Source: Paraspadella gotoi (lineage: Eukaryota > Chaetognatha). From it: a stretch of 64,000 nucleotides of DNA. Where the stretch lies: the NCBI GenBank assembly GCA_051294375.1, contig CM119271.1:9377308-9441307 (forward strand), read 5' to 3'. The position numbers and the translations under genes were made by a program. A model generated the notes under the pieces. That model saw only the letters and a program-made list of their open reading frames with translations. It did no database searches and was not told the DNA's origin. Of the stretch, positions 56,862-64,000 are shown one piece after another. Position 1 is the stretch's first letter. Every line of letters begins with the position of its first letter.

Positions 56862-58680
56862 CAGTTAATTCAAGTTAGCTGTAGTAATAACCGCATTATC
56901 GAACAATGTTGAATAAAGATGTATTTATGGTTTAATTTTGAAAAAAGGTTCGCTCAAAATAAGTAGGAGAATCGAATTCCCTATTAAGTTCTCCCCCAGA
57001 ACCCGTTCTCCCGTTCTCCCGTTCTCCCGTTCTCCTTCATCGCAAGAAAAAAACAAGGACGAAAAGGTCACCGTTAGTCCGGGGGTGGGGCGTGCCAGCC
57101 GGGGCGGGGTGGGGCAAGGGCGAGCCAGCCGGGGCAAACCCGAGACGGACACGGGGCATCGGGCACCCGGCACCGGACGAAAACAACCGCCTTTGTTTTT
57201 GTTTTGCCTTTGTTTTGATTTGGTTTCGAGAAGATCGAGACTTAATTCATAATNNNNNNNNNNNNNNNNNNNNNNNNNNNNNNNNNNNNNNNNNNNNNNN
57301 NNNNNNNNNNNNNNNNNNNNNNNNNNNNNNNNNNNNNNNNNNNNNNNNNNNNNNNNNNNNNNNNNNNNNNNNNNNNNNNNNNNNNNNNNNNNNNNNNNNN
57401 NNNNNNNNNGAGAGAGAGAGAGAATAAGGAGAAAAAGACTAAGAATTGTTTACTTACATTTTTTTCAAACGGCGGAAAAAATCAGTCTTGTAAAAAAATT
57501 TATTACTTCTGTTTCAAATATTTAATCCGTATATTTGTGGATTTAATTCAATTCCGTAAGTAAAAAGGTTTGTTTGTTTATTTATTTTTCATCATTTTCG
57601 TCATTTTATTTTCGCAAATCGTAGGATGAAATAAAATTTCTATTATTTTGTAAACAATGCGGGGAAAAAAAGATGACGACGTAAAAGGTTACAGAAAAAA
57701 CCAGTGCGAGGAAAAGGATAAAGAGAGAAAATAGTTTAATTTAGGTGAAAAGCAAGGTTTAATTCAAGTTAGCTTGTTAAGTAAATAATCCGGCATTATC
57801 GCAACATATGTTGAATAATAGATATGATTTATCGGTTAATTTTGAAAAAAAAGGTTCGCTCAAAATAAGTGTGAGAATCGAATTCCCTATTAAGTTCTCC
57901 CCCAGAACCCGTTTCTTCCCGTTCTCCCGTTCTCCCGTTTCTCCTTCATCGCAAGAAAAAAAAACAACGGACGAAAAAGGTCACGTTAGTCCTCGGGAGT
58001 GGGATGGTGCCAGCCGTGGGCGGTGGATGGTGGCAAAGGGGCGAGCCAGCGGGCAAACCGGAGACGGACACGGGGCATTCGGGCAACCCGGCACCGCGAC
58101 GAAAACACACCGCCTCTTGTTTTTGTTCTTGCCTTTTGTAGATTTGTTTCGAGAAGATCAGAGACTTAATTGCATAATTGCGATTGAGGAGAGAGAGGAG
58201 AGGTGAGAGACAAGATGAGAGAGAGAGAGAGAGAAGAGAGGAGGAGAAGAGTATGAGAGAGAGAGAGGAGAGGAGAGACGAGCGCGCGGAACGAGAGGAG
58301 AGAAGATCGAGAGAGAGAGATATAAGGGAGACAAAGACCCTAAGAATTTAGCTTTACTTACATTTTTGTTTCAAACGGCGGAAAAAGAGTCAGGTCTAGT
58401 AACAAAAAATTTCTTACTCTCTGTTTCAAATAATTTAATCCGTATATTTGTGGATTATAAGTTTTCAATTCCGTCGTACATGTACAATAAGGGTTTGTAT
58501 TGTTTATTATAATTTTTCATCTATTCGTCATCTTTATTGTCGCAAAAGTCTGTAGGAATTGACAATAACAATTTCTCAATTATTGTAAACAATGCGGGGA
58601 GAAAAAAAAAGATGACGACGACGAAAAGGTGGTACAGAAGAAAATACCACAGTGCGAGGAAAAGGATAAAGAGAGAGAAG
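56862..58680. repeat. Direct duplication; second copy fills the first copy's gap
   Basis: About 56862-57731 and 57755-58680 share TTAATTCAAGTTAGCT, AGGTTCGCTCAAAATAAGT, TCTCCCCCAGAACCCG, GAGACGGACACGGGGCAT, TTCAAACGGCGGAAAAA and GTGCGAGGAAAAGGATAAAG in order. The first copy has a 156-N gap at 57254; the second has GA-rich sequence (58188-58322) in that place and more small insertions overall. Confidence 0.75.
57002..57125 (+). other. CCCGTTCT repeat and G-quadruplex-prone island
   Basis: CCGTTCTC is repeated four times (57002-57035). G runs GGGGG, GGGG, GGGG, GGGG and GGGG occur within 57081-57117, with GCCAGCCGGGGC twice. GC-rich island in AT-rich DNA. Confidence 0.5.
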
Positions 58681-59033
58681 AGAGACAGAGAGAGGAGAGA
58701 GGAGAGTAAGGAGAGAAAGGAGAGAGAGTAGACGAGAGGCGAGATAGACGAGACGAGAGAGTAGAGAGAGAGAAAGAAGAAGAGAGAGAGAGATGAGAGC
58801 GCATCCGGACGGTCTTTTTCATAGGGCCACTGGCTTTTCAGTTCTGAGGCCTCGGGGCAAAAGAATGGAAGTTCTACTCATGAGAATTCCCCGTTTCGCA
58901 AGATTCCACCGAAAGGAAGAAGCAAATACTGCTTCACTCATTGGAACTGGATGGGATGACGAAGAGAGAGAGAGAGATAGAGAGGAGAGAGACAGAGAGT
59001 GAGAGATGAGAGCATAAGAGAGAGAGAGAGGAC

Positions 59034-59065
<32 letters not shown>

Positions 59066-59067
59066 TA
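58660..59067. repeat. GA-rich tracts on either side of a candidate exon
   Basis: Imperfect GA repeats at 58660-58792 and 58961-59067 flank the non-repetitive island at 58793-58960. Confidence 0.75.
58793..58970 (+). CDS. Possible exon between GA-rich tracts
   Basis: A 150-base non-repetitive island between two GA-rich tracts is open only on the plus strand. It contains LFHRATGFSVLRPRGKRMEV, then RIPRFARFHRKEEANTASLI and GTGWDDEE, after which the frame runs into GA repeat. A possible acceptor, GGCTTTTCAG, lies inside. The opposite strand is closed in all frames that I checked. No family was recognised. Confidence 0.22.
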
Positions 59068-59175
59068 TGGGAGAAAACAAGGCGTGGCTTAGTCTTGCTA
59101 CCCTGATTGGTTGACATTTAAACGACGTGGAATCTTATTGGCGAGGAAGACGAACATTAAAATGCAGCGGGCATC

Positions 59176-59199
59176 TCTCTCTCTATCCTCTCTCTCTCT

Positions 59200-59233
<34 letters not shown>

Positions 59234-59264
59234 TTCTCTTCTCTCTCTCTCAATCTCTCTCTTT
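59176..59264. repeat. (CT)n microsatellite
   Basis: Imperfect CT run followed by CCCGCACGAAGGGGGGGGGG. Confidence 0.8.
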
Positions 59265-59453
59265 TCCCGCACGAAGGGGGGGGGGCCTCTTGACACCGGC
59301 AGCAGCCTTTACGCTTTCCCAGGCGGCAGCATTGCCTTACCAGTTTGCGAGGATTCAGGGATTTTTTTATTCCGGACGCTCTCTCTTAAAGTCAGTTTTG
59401 ACTCTGAAATAAAAAGTCGAGAGATGAGNNNNNNNNNNNNNNNNNNNNNNNNN

Positions 59454-59484
<31 letters not shown>
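59454..59484. repeat. (GA)n after a 25-N gap, then (GTC)n
   Basis: GA run directly after the gap at 59429-59453. A CGTCGTCGTC run follows at 59545-59585. Confidence 0.8.
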
Positions 59485-59486
<2 letters not shown>

Positions 59487-59544
59487 CAGAGCGTGGATTT
59501 CGTTGCTGGAGGTGTTGATGTCGTTGTCTTGGTTTTTGAAGACG

Positions 59545-59575
<31 letters not shown>

Positions 59576-59639
59576 AACGTCGTCGTATACATCGCAATCC
59601 TCACTTAAAATTCCAGCCTCAAATTGATATTATAAAACA

Positions 59640-60770
59640 AATTTCTACCACTTTATTGATACGTAGTCAAGTTACTATAAACTGTAGTAAACTCGCGAGT
59701 ACTGCTATAAAATTGTTACAACCAATATAAAAATTATCCATTCATTTCATAAATAAGCTATCCCTGATTTTCGACAGGCTTTGGTGGCTTAAGGACTCCA
59801 TCACTCTTACAAGATAATGACAAAGCAGATCCCTGCAAGCTTTCAATCAAGACTCTCTCACAGTCTCGTTTATTCACTCCCAGAGTACCTGGCTTCCCTA
59901 TCAATGAAGTGGTATAATGTTTCAAAGAATGTTTCAATTGTATGAAAAGACCACTCCCTTAAGTATTAGATCGGGGAATACTATGTTGTACTCCGCACTA
60001 GCATCTAGAGACAAGGAGCTTTATGAAAAATAAATATTATCCATTTATTTAATTACTAAGCTATCTCGCCCCTGACTTTGGACAGGCAAACTTTTAGACG
60101 TTTTTAATTTAAAAAAATTTTCGGAAAATTAATTTGAAAAAAATTTTAAATTATTTAATAATTACCTTTTCTAAGGACATACAACTTACAAGTTTTAATT
60201 CCTTATTTTCTTCTTCACGACCGAAAAGACTTCACTTTGACTCGCAGAGACAAACTTCGCTTCTCCAGAAAAAAACAAAATCTCCTGAGATCAAAACTAA
60301 AAAAAAAAAAAAAATTGACCGAAAGACACTTGACAGGCCCCAACCCCCGCACCCGCCAGCCCCCACCCTCGCCTCCCGTCCCCCCTTTTATCCCCAAAGG
60401 GGACTATCTCTCCCCGCTGATCGTCCCAAATGTCTCATATTCCCCAGTCCATTAAAGGGGATTGAGTATGACGTCAACAGGCCTCCCCCCCTTTTCCTCC
60501 TTTCCAGAATAAGGACGTTTTTGATAAGTAGTATCTGTGTCTCTTTCTTACGCCAAGATTTCGAGAGCTTTGCACTTTAGTTTTCTATCGAATTCTCCCC
60601 GAAATTGTTCGCCCGGAGAAACTTCGTTCTCACGAGTCTCCGAGGATTGTTCGAATAAGTCAATAAACGTTTTCAAATATTCGATATCTACTTTGACTTT
60701 GTCTCGTGCGACTCAAGTTAGTACATTTCTTAACGAGCGAATCAACGAACGTTGGTTTCCGCGGGCGCCA
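59640..60770. other. No gene established
   Basis: Two related pieces, AATTATCCATTCATTTCATAAATAAGC (59731) and ATTATCCATTTATTTAATTACTAAGC (60031), both lead to CTGA.TTT.GACAGGC and form a small dispersed family with 26805. A C-rich stretch (60335-60400) and a TCCCCGAAATTGTTCGCCC stretch have no splice-supported exon. Confidence 0.35.
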
Positions 60771-62757
60771 AATCCAAATAAATCTCAAATAAAAGATCCA
60801 AATAAAATATCTCAAATAAAATACTCAAATAAAATCTCAAATAAAATCTCAAATAAATCTCAAATAATAATCTCAAATAAAATCTCAAATCTCAAAATCT
60901 CAAATAATCTCAAATAAAATCATCTCAAATCAAATATCAAAATCATTCAAAAATCTCAAATATCTCAATAATCTCAAATAATATCTCAAATAAAATCTCA
61001 ATAATCTCAAATAAAATCTCAAATAAATCTCAAATAAAATCTCAAATAAAATCTCAATAAATCTCAAATATTATAAAATCTCAATAAATAAATATCTCAA
61101 ATAACATCAATAAAATCTCAAATAAATCAAATAACAATACTCAAATAAAATCTCAAATAAATATCAATAAAATCTCAAATAAAATCTCAATATTAAAATC
61201 TCAATAATCTAAATAAAATCTCAAATAAAATCTCAAATAAATCTCAAAATAAAATCTCAAACCAAATAAAATCTCAAATAAAATCTCAAATAAAATCTCA
61301 AATTAATAAATCTCAAATCTCAAATAAAATCTCTATCAAAATAATCTCAATAAAATCTCAAAATAAATCGTCAAATAAAATTTCAAATAAATCTCAAATA
61401 AATCTAAATAAAATCTCAAATAAAATCTCAATAAATCCAAATAAATCTCAAATATCAAAATCTCAAATAAAATCCAAATAAACTAATAAAATCTCAATAA
61501 AACTCAAAATCTCAAATAAATCTCAATATCTCAATAAATCTCAAATAAATCTCAAATAAAATCTCAAATAAAATTCAAATAAAATCTAATAAAATCTCAA
61601 ATAAAATCTCAAATAAAATCTCAAATAAAATCTCAAATAAATCTCAAATAAAATCTCAAATAAAATCTCAAATAAAATCTCAAATAAAATCTCAAATAAT
61701 CTCAAATAATCTCAAATAAAATCTCAAATAAAATCTCAAATAAAATCTCAAATAAAATCTCATAAAATAAAAATCTCAAATAAAATTCAAAAAATTCAAT
61801 AATCTCAAATAAAATCTCAAATAAAATCTCAAATAAAATCTCAAAAATTAAATCTCAATAATCTAAATAAAATCTCAAATAAAATCTCAAATAAATCTCA
61901 AATAAATCTAATAAATCAATATCTCAAATAAAATCTCAAATAAAATCTTCAAATCTCAAATAACAATCTCAATAAAATCTCAAAATAAAATCTCAAATAA
62001 AATCTCAAATAAAATCTCAATAAAATCTCAAATTCAAAATCTCAAATCCAAAATCTCAAATAAAATCTCAAATAAAATCTCAAATAAAATCTCAAATAAA
62101 ATCTCATAAATTCAAATAAATCTCAAATAAAATCTCAAAATAAATCTCAATAAAATCTCAATAAATCTCAAATAAATCTCAAATAAAATCTCAAAATAAA
62201 ATCTCAAATAATCTAAATAAATCTCCAAATAACAATCTCAATATCTCAAATAATCTCAAATAAAATCTCAAACTAAAATCTCAAATAAAATCTCAAATAA
62301 AATCTCAACTAAATCTCAAATAAAATCTCAAAATAAAATCTCAATAAATCTCAAATAAAACTCAAATAAAATCTCAATAAATCTCAATAAAATCTCAAAT
62401 AAATCTCAAAATAAAATCTCAAATAAAATGCTCAAATAAATCTCCAAATAAACATCTCAAATAAATCAAATAAAATCTCAATAAAATTCTCAAATAAATC
62501 CTCAAATAAAATCTCAAATAAAATCTCAATAAAATCTCAATAAAATCTCAAATAAAATCCTCAATAAAAATCTCAAATAAAATCTCAAATAAATCTCAAA
62601 AAATCTAAATAAAATCTCAAATAAATCCTCAAATAAAAATCTCAAATAAATCTCAAATAAAATCTCAAATAAAATCTCAAATAAAATCTCAAATAAAATC
62701 TCAAATAAAATCTCAATAAATGCTCAATAAAATCTCAAATAAAATCTCAAATAACTT
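60770..62757. repeat. 2 kb array of the 12-base unit ATCTCAAATAAA
   Basis: About 160 copies of ATCTCAAATAAA and one-base variants (AATCTCAATAAA, TCTCAAATAAATC) fill the region without other sequence. Copy-to-copy changes are mainly loss or gain of single A or T, as expected from homopolymer-type sequencing errors as well as real variation. No spacers, so not a CRISPR array. Confidence 0.9.
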
Positions 62758-63050
62758 CACGCTGGTGATCGACATTGAACTCATCGACGGACGCTTATTT
62801 CGTTTCCTCTTTTTCGCCTTTTCTTTCGGAATATTAATTCGTTAGTTGTATAAAATGTTATTTGTTAATTTGTTGATAATTTTGTAATTTTAGAAATTGT
62901 GCGTAGTTTAAAACAGAAATAGCGTTTGTCGCAATCTCAACTTTACCTTTTTTTTCCCCATAATCTTTTACAAACAAAGTATATATTATTTTTTATTTCT
63001 TTAAATTTATAAATTATAATATAATGCACAATGCATAATTTGAGCCTTTC
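62758..63050. other. No gene seen
   Basis: AT-rich sequence after the 12-base array, with many short poly-T stretches. Confidence 0.4.
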
Positions 63051-63175
63051 GATTTGTTTCTTCTCTCTTCATCCCTCCCAACCTTATCACCCTATTTCTT
63101 TGCCTTTAACCCTTCATCTTTCTCTTCCTTTGATCTTCACCAAAACAAACATCTTCCCTCCACATTCCCCTTACT

Positions 63176-63370
63176 CCATCCTCCCTCCTTCTCTCCCTCC
63201 CTCCCTCTCCTCCCTCTCCCTTCCTCCCTCTTTTTTTTTATGACAAGAGTTTCTAATCTCGGATTAGACGAACTCGCGATGTCGCTTGACCTCTGACTAG
63301 AGTCTCCGATATTTCCAGAGATCTTCTTGACGACTCGATACACAAGAAGGAAGAGGCTCTCTCTCTCTCT

Positions 63371-63440
<70 letters not shown>
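63176..63440. repeat. C/T tracts and (CT)n microsatellite
   Basis: CCCTCCCTCC-type tract 63176-63240 and (CT)n 63357-63439, separated by unique GGATTAGACGAACTCGCGATG sequence. Confidence 0.8.
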
Positions 63441-63444
<4 letters not shown>

Positions 63445-63599
63445 CCTTGACCCCAATTATTCATAAACAACGAACAAAATCTGAAATTTACTAAAAAAAA
63501 AAAAGTAATTCGACAGACGGACAGACAGACGCATAGACTCTTTAATAATTAACGAAGTTCGGTTGTCTGCCTTTCGCGTGGTTACAAAACGGAAGTCCA

Positions 63600-63810
63600 G
63601 ATTCGTCGTCGTTGTCGTTGTCGTCGTTGTCACTCGTGTCTCGTTCGATCTTTTGTTTCAGTCCGTGTGTCCGTCTGTCTGGAATCACGAGCCGACCCGA
63701 GGAATGAGGGAGGAGGGAGAGGGGGGGTGTTAGCGGTTCCATTGTTCCGATTAAAAGTTCGTCGATTTCGTCGTCGTCGTCGTCGTCGTCGTCGTCATCG
63801 TCAGTCATCG
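63600..63810. repeat. (CGT)n tracts
   Basis: CGTCGTCGTTGTCGTTG at 63603-63632 and a pure CGT run at 63766-63800. The frames across them (Asp or Val runs) are repeat artefacts. Confidence 0.75.
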
Positions 63811-64000
63811 TCGAAGTCATTCACGGTTATTGTCATTATAGTTAATTAGTTATTATACGTTATGAATTGTCAATTAATTATCAATTGTCGTCGTCGTTTA
63901 TCCTCGTTTCTCACTTTTCTAACTGTCATCAATCATCAGTCAGCATCAATCAAAGTCTATTTGTCATTCCTGCTTGCATATTTCGTAATCGTTGTCAGCA

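Noticed and set aside
60770-62757. CRISPR-like or origin-like array
   Set aside because: A 12-base unit without spacers is a minisatellite, not a CRISPR. No origin-specific feature was seen.

Overview
The window looks like a piece of a repeat-rich animal (probably invertebrate) nuclear genome. Splice-like exon boundaries (AG|GTGAGT donors, pyrimidine-rich acceptors), very short open frames, tRNA-like and inverted-repeat transposable elements, degenerate CCTAA-type arrays and dozens of long (GA)n/(CT)n microsatellites all point to a eukaryote. There are no operons, ribosome-binding sites or long intact reading frames. I cannot name the species. Twenty N gaps interrupt the sequence, mostly inside or beside microsatellites. 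Five of them are exactly 25 N and two are exactly 10 N, which suggests scaffolding followed by long-read gap filling.

Layout. Positions 1-6373 are a second copy of 11937-21900. The left copy lacks a 5.3 kb segment (about 12995-18290) and contains its own internal unmerged overlap (1903-3589 versus 3600-5042) across a 10-N gap. Between the copies (6399-11936) lie a CCATCGCCAA-type satellite, a promoter-like site, a GCCGCAAGAGAGCGTC minisatellite, a long C/T tract, a G-quadruplex-prone island and a tandem array of about 200 bp units. The 13.0-18.3 kb segment is AT-rich with small GC-rich, exon-like islands, one short tRNA-like inverted-repeat element and a telomere-like tract. From 22 to 64 kb the sequence is mostly intergenic or intronic DNA with (GA)n runs, three further noisy local duplications (30.7-32.2, 48.3-50.2, 56.9-58.7 kb), four copies of one inverted-repeat element (28.8, 41.1, 42.8, 52.1 kb), a GACGAC-rich gapped block (52.4-53.75 kb) and a 2 kb array of a 12 bp repeat (60.8-62.8 kb).

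Genes. The best-supported gene is on the minus strand at 21.0-22.4 kb. Its first coding exon (22290-22401, Gln/Ala-rich) and second exon (21028-21179) have good splice sites and matching phase. A copy of the second exon at 5488-5641 carries two single-base insertions. Other coding calls are isolated exon candidates at 7.7, 13.4, 16.0, 41.9, 46.4 and 53.8 kb with low confidence. I recognised none of them as a named family, so all gene symbols are blank.

I found no convincing new multi-gene system. The most interesting items are the 5.3 kb presence/absence segment with imperfect inverted ends, the element with tRNA-like sequence at both ends, the repeat-element family with GTTGCGCCGC ends, a GTCACGTGAT 10-mer that recurs beside (GA)n runs, and the evidence that much of the apparent duplication is assembly noise.
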